Shown here in pieces: positions 41,618-49,214 of a stretch of 64,000 bases of DNA. The stretch lies in contig CAZIUE010000010.1 in assembly GCA_964542535.1 (NCBI GenBank), positions 111,845-175,844 on the forward strand. The letters are read 5' to 3'. Source of the DNA: Pseudopelobacter sp964542535 (GTDB lineage: Bacteria > Desulfobacterota > Desulfuromonadia > Geobacterales > Pseudopelobacteraceae). The position numbers and the translations under genes are program-made. Each line of letters opens with the position of its first letter. Position 1 is the stretch's first letter. The notes below the pieces were generated by a model, which was not told the DNA's origin, did not search any database, and saw nothing but the letters and a program-made list of their open reading frames with translations.

Positions 41618-42877
41618 CTAGCGTTTCCGTGTCGGAAAATAGATCTTTTCCCCCTCGCGGATGATGTCGATGTCGGTGATGCCCGGGTTGTGTTGCTTGA
41701 CCTGTCTTAACAACCCAGGGTCCACGAAGCCGTAGGTTTCCGAAACCAGCTTCGCCAACGTGTCGCCTCTCCTGGCGACCCTGACGGTGTAGCTGTCCCC
41801 GGTGTCTGGTCCGGCCTGGCCATGGGGGAGGTGCCGGTTCTCCTCAGGGGGCTTTGTCTGTTCCTGGAGCGGACTGACGTCCTGCCGGACAGGGGATTTC
41901 ATGGGGAGTGCGGCCGGCCGGGGCAGGCTCCGTGCCGCCTGACCGGCAGAGACGTGGGGCGGCTGCGACGCGGTGCGGGTGTTGCCGTAATGCACGTAGC
42001 CCCACAGGAAAAGCGCGGCAGCCGTGATCCCCGCCAGGCAGGTACCGGCCAACCGCCATCTCCCGGAGCCATCCCCCCCCTGTTCGGCGATGATTTCCCG
42101 TGCCACCCGCCAGGTGACCCGTTTCTGCTGCTTGCCGTAGGCGGTAACAAGACAGTTGTCGCACAGTATGTTGATTACCCGGGGGACGCCTCCCGCCTTC
42201 TTGACGATTCTGGAAAGGGCGCCGGTGGTGAAGGGAGTGCTGTCATCCGTCAGGGAGCGTGACAGGCGGTGGTTGATGTAGTCCAGGCTTTCCTGGGCCG
42301 AAAACGGCAGAATCCTGACCCTGATGGCGATCCTCTGGTTGAGCTGGCGCAGCGCATGCAAGTTGAGCTTCTGTTCGAATTCCGGTTGTCCGCAGAGGAC
42401 GATCTGGATCAGTTTGTCGGTGGATGTTTCCAGGTTGGAGAGCATGCGCAGGTTTTCCAGGGTTTCCAGCGGCATGTTCTGGGCCTCGTCGATGATCAGC
42501 ACCAGATTGCGACCGGCGCGGTATTCCTCGATGAGGAACAGGTGCAGCTGTCTGACCATATCGGAGAGGTCATCGCACTGGGGTGCCACGCCGATATTCT
42601 GGAAAATCGTTTTCAACAGGGATTTGAAGCTGATGTTCGAGTCGAAGACATAGACTGCCCTCAGGTTCCGGCGGTCGACTTTTTCCAGAAACGCGCGGAT
42701 GACGGTGGTCTTTCCCACGCCGACTTCTCCGGTAATGGCGACGAAACCCTTTCTGCGGTTCACGCCGGAAATCACCGCCGCGAGCGCCTCCCGGTGGCTG
42801 TGGCTGAGAAAGAGCAGCGCCGGGTCGGGAGTGATGTTGAAGGGCTCCCGTTTCATGTTGAAGAAACGCAAGTACAT
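41618..42877 (-). CDS. ExeA/GspA-like AAA ATPase with periplasmic LysM domain
   Basis: The 419-residue protein begins 'MYLRFFNMKREPFNITPDP', as in the ATPases of exosortase-associated EPS loci. Its AAA core has Walker A 'GEVGVGKTTV' and Walker B 'LVLIIDEAQNM', then 'RIAIRVRILPFSAQESLDYI'. One membrane helix follows ('LAGTCLAGITAAALFLWGYV', about residues 280-300). After a Pro/Gln-rich linker a C-terminal LysM-type domain follows ('YTVRVARRGDTLAKLVSETYG' split by no gap, ending 'IREGEKIYF'). The layout suggests ATP-driven work on export machinery tied to peptidoglycan. It starts seven bases from the Wzz-like gene end. Confidence 0.87.
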   Translation of the reverse strand: MYLRFFNMKREPFNITPDPALLFLSHSHREALAAVISGVNRRKGFVAITGEVGVGKTTVIRAFLEKVDRRNLRAVYVFDSNISFKSLLKTIFQNIGVAPQCDDLSDMVRQLHLFLIEEYRAGRNLVLIIDEAQNMPLETLENLRMLSNLETSTDKLIQIVLCGQPEFEQKLNLHALRQLNQRIAIRVRILPFSAQESLDYINHRLSRSLTDDSTPFTTGALSRIVKKAGGVPRVINILCDNCLVTAYGKQQKRVTWRVAREIIAEQGGDGSGRWRLAGTCLAGITAAALFLWGYVHYGNTRTASQPPHVSAGQAARSLPRPAALPMKSPVRQDVSPLQEQTKPPEENRHLPHGQAGPDTGDSYTVRVARRGDTLAKLVSETYGFVDPGLLRQVKQHNPGITDIDIIREGEKIYFPTRKR

Positions 42878-42883
42878 GGGACC

Positions 42884-44347
42884 CTACCCCTCGTGCTGGG
42901 CGATGCTCGTGAGCACGGGCAGCCCGGTGCGGTGTTCCACCTGTTCGGGGGTCGTGAAGGTGTATGACGACGACTCGGACAGAAACGCCAGCCCCAGCCC
43001 CGCCAGAGCCCCGACAACGATGCCGAGGACGGCATTGAGCAGTTTTTTGGGGCTAACCGGCTCGACCGGCGGGGTTGCCTTCTGGATGACGCTGATATTG
43101 GCCAGCTTGAGACGGTTCATGTCAACGGTGATGCGGGCTTCCTCGGCTTTTTCAAGATAGGTCTGGTAGTTCTTCTCGTTCAGCAGCAGATCCCGTTTCA
43201 GTGTCTGCATGTTCTTCTCCGATGCGTCGAGCGCGCGGATTTCCCCGTCAACTTCGGCCAGCTGCTGATTCAACGCCTGGGCCTTACCCTTCTGGGCATT
43301 CAGCTCCGTTTCCGCCTTGTTCAGTTCGAGCTCGGTGCTCTGGTACACCTGGTTGCCTGTTTTTACCTTGGCGACGATGTCTGACTCCTGGTCCCTCAGA
43401 AAGTCTTTGACCATCTGAATTTCCCTGCGGGCATTGACCACCAGGCGGTTGTTTTCGGTGTACTTCTTGAGCAGCTCCTGTTCGTTGAGCTGTAGGGTGA
43501 GCAACTTGGACTTGGCTTCGACGATGATCCTGTCCCGCTCCGTACTGGTGTAGCGGGCCGGTCCGGCAGCGATTCTGGCCAGTTGTTGTTTCTGGCTGGC
43601 GATCCGCTTGTACAGTTCGGAAATGGTGTGGCGGGTTCCCTTCAGGGCCGTATCCAGCTCATTGCGCTGCGTGAGCAGCAGGGTTCTCTGTTCCTCCAGG
43701 GAGAACACGCCTGCCTTCTGCTTGTACTCCTGAAGCCTGCTTTCCGATTCCCTCAGTTTCTTGTCGTAGGTCATGAGCTGCGTTTCGAGGAACGAGGACT
43801 TGGGATCGCTGAATACCTGCAAGTGTTTTTCCTTGAACAGTTCCACCAACAGGTTCACCGCCCTGGCGGCGGTCTGGGGGTCCGGGTGCCGGAATGACAC
43901 ATTGATGACGTTGGTCTTCCGCATCCCCTCCACGGTCAGGTCGTTTTCAAAGCGTTCGATGGCCATGTCCAGGGGCCTGATCCGTGCGGGTGACCGTTTG
44001 CTCAATTCAGGATAGACGCTTTCCAGCTTGAGGGTGGTGATCACCTTCTCGATCAGGTCGCGGTTCTTCAAAATCTGGATCTCGGAGTTGGTCACCTCTT
44101 CCTGGTTCAGCGACATGACCGGGGTGTTGCTGCCCACCTCGGGGCGGTTCAGGTACTCTCTGCCGAGCTTGACCATAAGGCTTGATCGTGCCTCAAAGGC
44201 AGGGGTGATCAGGAAGGACGCCGCGATTGCCGTAACGGAAATGGCAAAAAATACGCCCAGGATCAGTCTCTTGCGCTTGAACACGATGGTCAGGAACTCT
44301 CTTGTGCCGTGCGCGTCTCGTACGGGATTCTTTGCCGTGCCTTTCAT
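42884..44347 (-). CDS. Wzz/GNVR-type chain-length determinant
   Basis: The 487-residue protein has two membrane helices (about residues 27-47 and 440-462, the latter in the Pro-rich 'TPPVEPVSPKKLLNAVLGI'). Between them is a large periplasmic domain with 'IQILKNRDLIEKVITTLKLE' and long coiled coils from about 175 to 395. It is the inner-membrane polysaccharide co-polymerase that sets chain length and connects with the Wza-like export protein. No kinase domain is fused; the kinase-like protein is separate at 40808-41581. Confidence 0.9.
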   Translation of the reverse strand: MKGTAKNPVRDAHGTREFLTIVFKRKRLILGVFFAISVTAIAASFLITPAFEARSSLMVKLGREYLNRPEVGSNTPVMSLNQEEVTNSEIQILKNRDLIEKVITTLKLESVYPELSKRSPARIRPLDMAIERFENDLTVEGMRKTNVINVSFRHPDPQTAARAVNLLVELFKEKHLQVFSDPKSSFLETQLMTYDKKLRESESRLQEYKQKAGVFSLEEQRTLLLTQRNELDTALKGTRHTISELYKRIASQKQQLARIAAGPARYTSTERDRIIVEAKSKLLTLQLNEQELLKKYTENNRLVVNARREIQMVKDFLRDQESDIVAKVKTGNQVYQSTELELNKAETELNAQKGKAQALNQQLAEVDGEIRALDASEKNMQTLKRDLLLNEKNYQTYLEKAEEARITVDMNRLKLANISVIQKATPPVEPVSPKKLLNAVLGIVVGALAGLGLAFLSESSSYTFTTPEQVEHRTGLPVLTSIAQHEG

Positions 44348-44365
44348 GACCGCCCCCTGTGTTCG

Positions 44366-45055
44366 TCAGAATGGAGTCACCCCCATGGAAACGGGGATGT
44401 TCTTGCGGATGTACTGGTCAACCCAGACGTTGACGTTGGCAATGGTACTCTTGGGGACAAAGACGATGTCGTTGGGCACCAGGGCGATGTCCTGGCTCAT
44501 GTCGCTGTTATCGATGGCTTTTTCCAGGTTGAGCTGCATGGTCGCCAGCTTGTCGCCAGGCATCCGGCGGATGACGATCACCCCCTCCAGAAAGGCGGAA
44601 TCCTTCTTGCCCCCTGCCTGGGTGATGGCCTGCAATACGGTCATCTGTCCTACCAGAGGGATCAGCCCCGCCTTGTAGACTTCGCCGTCGACAAAGACTC
44701 TCTGGTACGAAAATGTCCGCACGATGACAGTGATCTCGGGGTTGTCGATCTCGGTTGCGTATCTTTTTTTCAACTGTTCGGTGAGTTCGGCGGGTGTCAG
44801 GCCGCCGGCCATGAGGTCGTTGGCGAGTTGGAGGGAGATGCGGCCATCGGGCCGGACGGTAACCTGTTCGTTCAGTTCCGAGTTGTAGAAGAATTTGATG
44901 TCGAGCAGGTCACCGGCGCGAATCCGGTATTCGCTGACACTGGAATCGGCCGGTTGCGGCAAGCCCTGGACAGGTGCCGGGTTGTTCACCGTCGTGGCGC
45001 ATGCCGTCAGGACAAGAGCAATCAGGATATACCGCAAAACCCATAGCGCTTTCAT
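44366..45055 (-). CDS. Wza-type outer-membrane polysaccharide export lipoprotein
   Basis: The 229-residue lipoprotein has a signal peptide with lipobox 'LVLTAC' (modified Cys19). The polysaccharide export domain follows ('EYRIRAGDLLDIKFFYNSEL', 'VRPDGRISLQLANDLMAGGL'), then a SLBB-type domain ('RVFVDGEVYKAGLIPL') and a C-terminal 'IANVNVWVDQYIRKNIPVSM' helix. It forms the channel for the polymer through the outer membrane. It is the first gene of the EPS locus. AAGGAGG lies seven bases before its ATG. Confidence 0.92.
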   Translation of the reverse strand: MKALWVLRYILIALVLTACATTVNNPAPVQGLPQPADSSVSEYRIRAGDLLDIKFFYNSELNEQVTVRPDGRISLQLANDLMAGGLTPAELTEQLKKRYATEIDNPEITVIVRTFSYQRVFVDGEVYKAGLIPLVGQMTVLQAITQAGGKKDSAFLEGVIVIRRMPGDKLATMQLNLEKAIDNSDMSQDIALVPNDIVFVPKSTIANVNVWVDQYIRKNIPVSMGVTPF

Positions 45056-45176
45056 AGAAGCCTCCTTCTTGTGCGTCGTTGGCCTTCAGAAAACCGTTCT
45101 GTTCGCGGCACCCGTTCGCGTTCCTCCCGCGGGCGGTGTCGATATGTATAATTTTTCGCTTAATTGTCTGGAACCA

Positions 45177-45204
45177 AGTATAGCCGATCTTTTTTTCTTG
45201 TCGA
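45177..45204 (-). promoter_or_regulatory. Candidate sigma-70 promoter of the EPS locus
   Basis: On the minus strand TCGACA (45199-45204) and TATACT (45177-45182) are 16 bases apart, five of six matches for each box. Transcription would start near 45170, giving a leader of about 115 bases before the Wza-like gene. The surrounding 404-base gap (45056-45459) holds no gene, and I see no GEMM aptamer in this leader. No other convincing promoter was found for the genes down to 19112. Confidence 0.5.
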
Positions 45205-45459
45205 TGAAGCCCGACTCGGAACGGGGAGGGGGGACAACAGGGTTTTGTGTGTCTGGGAGGGCGTGCGGGTGTGCCGGCAGGAACCTGTGAAGCACGTCAG
45301 GATGTTGAGCTAGGGAATGGCTCCCGTGTCGCCCGGAGGGGGGCGATGCGGGAGCGGTAGTGGAGTGACGGAAGCGGAGAAGGGGGGACGGCAGAAGTGT
45401 CAGGCGCGTCAGAACGGGCACTGGACGGCCCTGTCATCCCCGAAGCAGGGGATGTCCCC

Positions 45460-45786
45460 TCAGCTCGTGCCGCCCCGGGGAGAACGCTTCCCCACCGGTC
45501 CGCGGCGGCTGTTACCGGGGCGGCGCTGTTTCTGGGGCGGCTGAGGGCGAGCCATGCTGACCGTCAGCACCTTGTCGATCAGCAAGGCACCGTCAAGGGT
45601 CTCGATGGCATCCCTGGTCTGTTCAGTGGTGGCCATCCGCACATAGCCGCACCCCTTGAATTCCCCACTCTGGGTATCCCTGATCAGGTGGATGGAGGTG
45701 ACCGTGCCGGAAATGGAGAACAGCTTCTTGAGATCATCCTCCGTGGCCCTGGAGGAGATGCTTCCCACATACAGTTCTTTTTTCAT
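45460..45786 (-). CDS. RNA-recognition-motif (RRM) protein
   Basis: The 108-residue protein is one RRM domain plus a basic tail. RNP2 is 'LYVGSI' and RNP1 is 'KGCGYVRM'. 'ATEDDLKKLFSISGTVTSIH' is the first helix region, and 'DGALLIDKVLTVSMARP' ends the fold. The tail ('PPQKQRRPGNSRRGPVGKR') should add nonspecific RNA affinity. Bacterial RRM proteins of this kind bind single-stranded RNA and are often cold-responsive. It lies just after recO in the same direction. Confidence 0.88.
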   Translation of the reverse strand: MKKELYVGSISSRATEDDLKKLFSISGTVTSIHLIRDTQSGEFKGCGYVRMATTEQTRDAIETLDGALLIDKVLTVSMARPQPPQKQRRPGNSRRGPVGKRSPRGGTS

Positions 45787-45817
45787 CGTGTTCCTTTTCT
45801 CGAAAAAATGAGTGCTA

Positions 45818-46543
45818 TTAGCTGACTTGGCAGAGGAACTCCAGGCTCTTCAGGCGGCGGCCGGCATGAAGAGCCAGTGCCTTGTCCAGCAGCGTGCCCG
45901 CTTCCGCCAGTGCCTCGGCGGAAAAATGTACCAGGCCGAAGGTTCCGGTACCCAGGCAGGCTCGCAGCCGTGCCAGGGTCTGGTGGGATACCCGCCTTCC
46001 GTGGCCGGCACAGGTGCCGCAATGCGGTTCACCGCTGTCCAGGAGCAAGGCGCCCTGCTCGTCAAAGGGGGTGCCGCAGCGGCCGCACGACTCCAGGGAT
46101 GGACGGTACCCCAGGATGTTGAGCAGGTTGAGCTCGAAGAAGCGCCGCTCCTCTTCCCGGGCCGCGCATGCTTCCAAGCGCTCCAGGTATGCGGCCAGCA
46201 GGCGAAACAACCGGGGCAGGGGCACCCCTTCGGGGGTCATGACGTCCACCAATTCGCAGGCATACAGGGCGTTGGCGATCCGCTCCAGGTCTCCCCTGAT
46301 GCGGGGGTAAATGCCGAGGATTTCCGCCTGTCTCAGCCCGGAGAGTCCTTCCTTGACCACCACCTGCGCCTCGATGCGGGCGAAGATCTCCAGGGCCGCG
46401 CCGAAGCGCCTGCGGCTGTTCCTGGCCCGCCGGGCAAAGGCTTTGAGCCGCCCCTGCTCCAGGGTGAACAGCGATACGATCCGGTCGCTGTCGCCGTAGT
46501 CGATGGCTGACAGGACGAACGCGTGCAGTTTCTCCGGATGCAT
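45818..46543 (-). CDS. recO: DNA repair protein RecO
   Basis: The 241-residue protein has the N-terminal OB fold ('AFVLSAIDYGDSDRIVSLF' then 'LEQGRLKAFARRARNSRRRF') and a zinc site 'CGRCGTPFDEQ'...'CGTCAGHG'. RecO helps RecR load RecA on SSB-covered single strands and anneals DNA in recombinational repair. GGGGGAAATC precedes the ATG at 46543. A longer upstream open frame exists (to 46807) but crosses the ftsH leader and lacks homologous features. Confidence 0.9.
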   Translation of the reverse strand: MHPEKLHAFVLSAIDYGDSDRIVSLFTLEQGRLKAFARRARNSRRRFGAALEIFARIEAQVVVKEGLSGLRQAEILGIYPRIRGDLERIANALYACELVDVMTPEGVPLPRLFRLLAAYLERLEACAAREEERRFFELNLLNILGYRPSLESCGRCGTPFDEQGALLLDSGEPHCGTCAGHGRRVSHQTLARLRACLGTGTFGLVHFSAEALAEAGTLLDKALALHAGRRLKSLEFLCQVS

Positions 46544-46760
46544 GATTTCCCCCTGTGGGAACGGCCACCACTCTAGCGGGGTCCGGGGCGGCCGTCCACC
46601 ATTATTCTCCGGATCGCACCGTTTCCGCTCCGCCATGCGCAGGCTCCGGCGCCGGCACGGGAAGATCCAATGCCGGTCGGGTGAAAACCTTGTGAAATCC
46701 GATGACAAGGCTACACTATATCTGACCCATATCCAATGGATAATGCCGAGGCGTTCGATC

Positions 46761-48632
46761 ATGAACCAAACCTTCTGGAGACCGCTGTTCGCCATACTGC
46801 TGTTCATGCTGGTCTTTCATCTCACCAACATGTTCTTCGCCCAGCGCAGTGCCTTGGTGGTCCCCATCAGCTACAGCCGCTTGCGGGCCGAACTGGCGCT
46901 GGACAATATCAGGAAGATAACCTTCAAGGGCACGGCCGTCACGGGCGAATTCCGCGCCATGACCAAGGTTGCCGCCCAGGTCCAGGGGAGAGAGCAGCAG
47001 CGTGAGGTGACCGTTTTCAGCAGTGTCCTGCCGAGTCTCGACGACCAGACCCTGATGCCGGAGCTGATGGCGCGCAAGGTGGACGTGAGTGCCCAGTCCA
47101 CCGAACCTTCGCTGCTGCTCAACGCCCTGATTTACGTGGCGCCTTGGGTGATCCTGATCGCAATCTGGTGGGTGGGGATGCGCTCCATGCGCAGCCAGGG
47201 ACCCGGCGGGATGATGGGAGGCTTCTCCCGCTCGGGAGCCAAAACCTATCTGGCCGGGGACAAGATGGCCGTGACGTTCAAGGATGTGGCCGGGATGGAG
47301 GAGAGCAAGCAAGAGCTGAAGGAGATCGTGGACTACCTGCGCAACCCCAAGCAGTTTGCCCGCATCGGCGGCAAGGTCCCCAAGGGGGTGCTGCTGGTGG
47401 GGCCACCCGGCACCGGCAAGACGCTCCTGGCCCGGGCCGTGGCCGGAGAGGCCGGGGTGGCCTTCTTCAGTATCTCCGCATCCCAATTCATCGAGATGTT
47501 CGTGGGGGTCGGCGCCAGCCGGGTGCGGGACCTGTTCACCAATGCCAAGAAGGCTGCTCCCAGCATCGTCTTCATCGACGAGTTGGATGCCGTTGGCCGT
47601 AGTCGGGGCGCCGGCTTCGGCGGCGGTCACGACGAGCGGGAGCAGACTCTGAACCAGCTCCTCTCGGAGATGGACGGCTTCGACCAGCACGAGGAGGTGA
47701 TCGTTCTGGCGGCCACCAACCGTCCCGACGTGCTCGACCCGGCCCTGCTGCGGCCCGGCCGCTTCGACCGGCACGTGGTGATCGAGCGCCCTGACTGGCG
47801 CGACCGGGAGAAGATCCTCCAGGTGCATGTGCGCAAGATCACCATGAACGGCAGGATCGACCTGGGGGTGATCGCCCGGGGCACCCCCGGCATGACCGGC
47901 GCCGACCTGGAGAGCCTGGTTAACGAGGCGGCCATCCTGGCCTCGCGGGAGAACGCGGCGGCGGTGACCATGGAGCATCTGGAGAAAGCCAAGGACAAGA
48001 TCCTCATGGGGAGCGAGCGCAGGATGGTCATCTCCCCCGAGGAGAAGCGCATCACCGCCTATCACGAGGCGGGACACACCCTGGTGGCCAGGCTGCTCCC
48101 CGGCTCAGATCCGATTCACAAGGTCACCATAATCCCCCATGGCATGGCCCTGGGGGTGACCCAGCAGCTCCCCGAAGACGACCGCTACCATTATTCCCAG
48201 AGCTACCTGGAGAACCGGCTGGCGGTGGCCATGGGGGGGAGGATGGCGGAACGGCTGGTGTTCGGCGAGGTCTCCAGCGGCGCCCAGGGGGACCTGAAGC
48301 AGGTCACCTCTCTGGCGGAGAAGATGGTCTGCCAATGGGGGATGAGCGAAAAGGTGGGAGGGATGACCTTCAGCCGCGGCGAGGAACATCCCTTTCTGGG
48401 GATGAAGCTGGCCGAGGAAAAGACCTTCTCCGAAGCCATGGCCTGGCGCATCGACCAGGAAATTTCCGCCTTCATCTCCCGGGCGGAAGAGCGCGCCGGA
48501 GAACTTCTGCTCTCCCACCGGGAACCGTTGGATCTCCTGGCCAAGGCGCTGCAGGAGGAGGAGACCCTGGATGGGAGCCGGGTGGACCAGATCCTCGGCA
48601 CGGTCGTTTCACCTCCGTCCCCCTCATCCTGA
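46761..48632 (+). CDS. ftsH: ATP-dependent zinc metalloprotease FtsH
   Basis: The 623-residue membrane protease has two N-terminal helices (about residues 8-26 and 119-140) flanking a small periplasmic domain. Walker A is 'GPPGTGKTLL' (214-223), Walker B 'IVFIDELDAVGR', the arginine-finger region 'ATNRPDVLDPALLRPGRFDR', and the zinc motif 'HEAGH' is at 435-439. It degrades damaged membrane proteins and short-lived regulators. ATG 46761 follows CCGAGG; the long upstream open frame reaches into the recO start region and is not used. Confidence 0.93.
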   Translation: MNQTFWRPLFAILLFMLVFHLTNMFFAQRSALVVPISYSRLRAELALDNIRKITFKGTAVTGEFRAMTKVAAQVQGREQQREVTVFSSVLPSLDDQTLMPELMARKVDVSAQSTEPSLLLNALIYVAPWVILIAIWWVGMRSMRSQGPGGMMGGFSRSGAKTYLAGDKMAVTFKDVAGMEESKQELKEIVDYLRNPKQFARIGGKVPKGVLLVGPPGTGKTLLARAVAGEAGVAFFSISASQFIEMFVGVGASRVRDLFTNAKKAAPSIVFIDELDAVGRSRGAGFGGGHDEREQTLNQLLSEMDGFDQHEEVIVLAATNRPDVLDPALLRPGRFDRHVVIERPDWRDREKILQVHVRKITMNGRIDLGVIARGTPGMTGADLESLVNEAAILASRENAAAVTMEHLEKAKDKILMGSERRMVISPEEKRITAYHEAGHTLVARLLPGSDPIHKVTIIPHGMALGVTQQLPEDDRYHYSQSYLENRLAVAMGGRMAERLVFGEVSSGAQGDLKQVTSLAEKMVCQWGMSEKVGGMTFSRGEEHPFLGMKLAEEKTFSEAMAWRIDQEISAFISRAEERAGELLLSHREPLDLLAKALQEEETLDGSRVDQILGTVVSPPSPSS

Positions 48633-48659
48633 CCCCGGAGATGACCGACGTTTCCGGCT

Positions 48660-48694
48660 GGGCCGGTTTGAGGTGTGGGACCGGCTCATTTTTG
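48660..48694 (+). terminator. Probable terminator of ftsH
   Basis: GCCGGT (48662-48667) pairs with ACCGGC (48680-48685), extended by two outer pairs including a G-U wobble. TCATTTTTG follows. It lies about 30 bases after the ftsH stop and just before the promoter of the carrier-protein gene. Confidence 0.55.
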
Positions 48695-48706
48695 TGGGGA
48701 AAGCTC

Positions 48707-48734
48707 TTGATTCCGGGGACATGCCCCGTATACT
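48707..48734 (+). promoter_or_regulatory. Candidate promoter with a palindromic spacer
   Basis: TTGATT (48707-48712) and TATACT (48729-48734) are separated by 16 bases. The spacer contains the inverted repeat CGGGG-ACATG-CCCCG. A repressor or MerR-type activator bound to the spacer palindrome is conceivable. The start would be near 48741, about 100 bases before the carrier-protein ATG. Confidence 0.5.
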
Positions 48735-48840
48735 CTGCGTACTCGTCTCGTTGTCCTGAAACGACGGGTGGATGGTTCCGCGAATGCACGACATCCTCCC
48801 CGCCGATTTTCGCTGCATGCCAGATGAAAGGAGATCGAAC

Positions 48841-49098
48841 ATGGATGTGGCCGCGGAATTGAAGAACCTGATGCTGAAACTCGGAGCAGACAAGGGTGTT
48901 GTGGATACGATCAACCCGGAATGGCCGCTGGCGGGGCATGTGCTGGACTCCCTGGCCTATACCGAGTTTGTCGCGGCCATCGAGGAGCGCTTCGGGATCA
49001 GGATGCTGGACCGTTACTCCATGAGGGTCACCAGCCTGAACGAGTTCACCGGGCTGGTTACGGAACTGTTGCTGGAGCAGTCCCGGAGAGGCGCCTGA
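48841..49098 (+). CDS. Orphan acyl carrier protein
   Basis: The 85-residue protein has the carrier fold with the phosphopantetheine serine in 'HVLDSLAYTEFVAAIEERFG'. It is preceded by AAGGAG and the ATG at 48841; further upstream codons are unsupported. Unlike fatty-acid AcpP it is not near fab genes. It stands alone with its own predicted promoter. 116 bases later a chemoreceptor gene starts. A decayed second copy of its 3' half lies after that chemoreceptor (50971-51130). Its acyl group is unknown; serving the EPS locus 3.8 kb away is possible. Confidence 0.8.
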   Translation: MDVAAELKNLMLKLGADKGVVDTINPEWPLAGHVLDSLAYTEFVAAIEERFGIRMLDRYSMRVTSLNEFTGLVTELLLEQSRRGA

Positions 49099-49214
49099 TG
49101 GAGGATACCGGTCGACCCGGCAGGCCGATGGTGTACGGTGCCTGCGTTACATCAGGTGTCTTCGGCTCCATACTGATGTCAGACAAGGTGGACTGATCAC
49201 CAAGGAGGCGGCCC

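Noticed and set aside
45056..45460. Possible third cyclic-dinucleotide riboswitch before the EPS locus
   Set aside because: The leader lacks the AAACC hairpin, the GGGACGCAAAGCC linker and the GCCGGGTTGCC-type strand of GEMM-I; only a sigma-70-like promoter was seen.
46716..48077. 453-codon open frame antisense to ftsH
   Set aside because: His/Gln/Gly-rich translation typical of the complement of a GC-rich gene; ftsH on the other strand has all its catalytic motifs.
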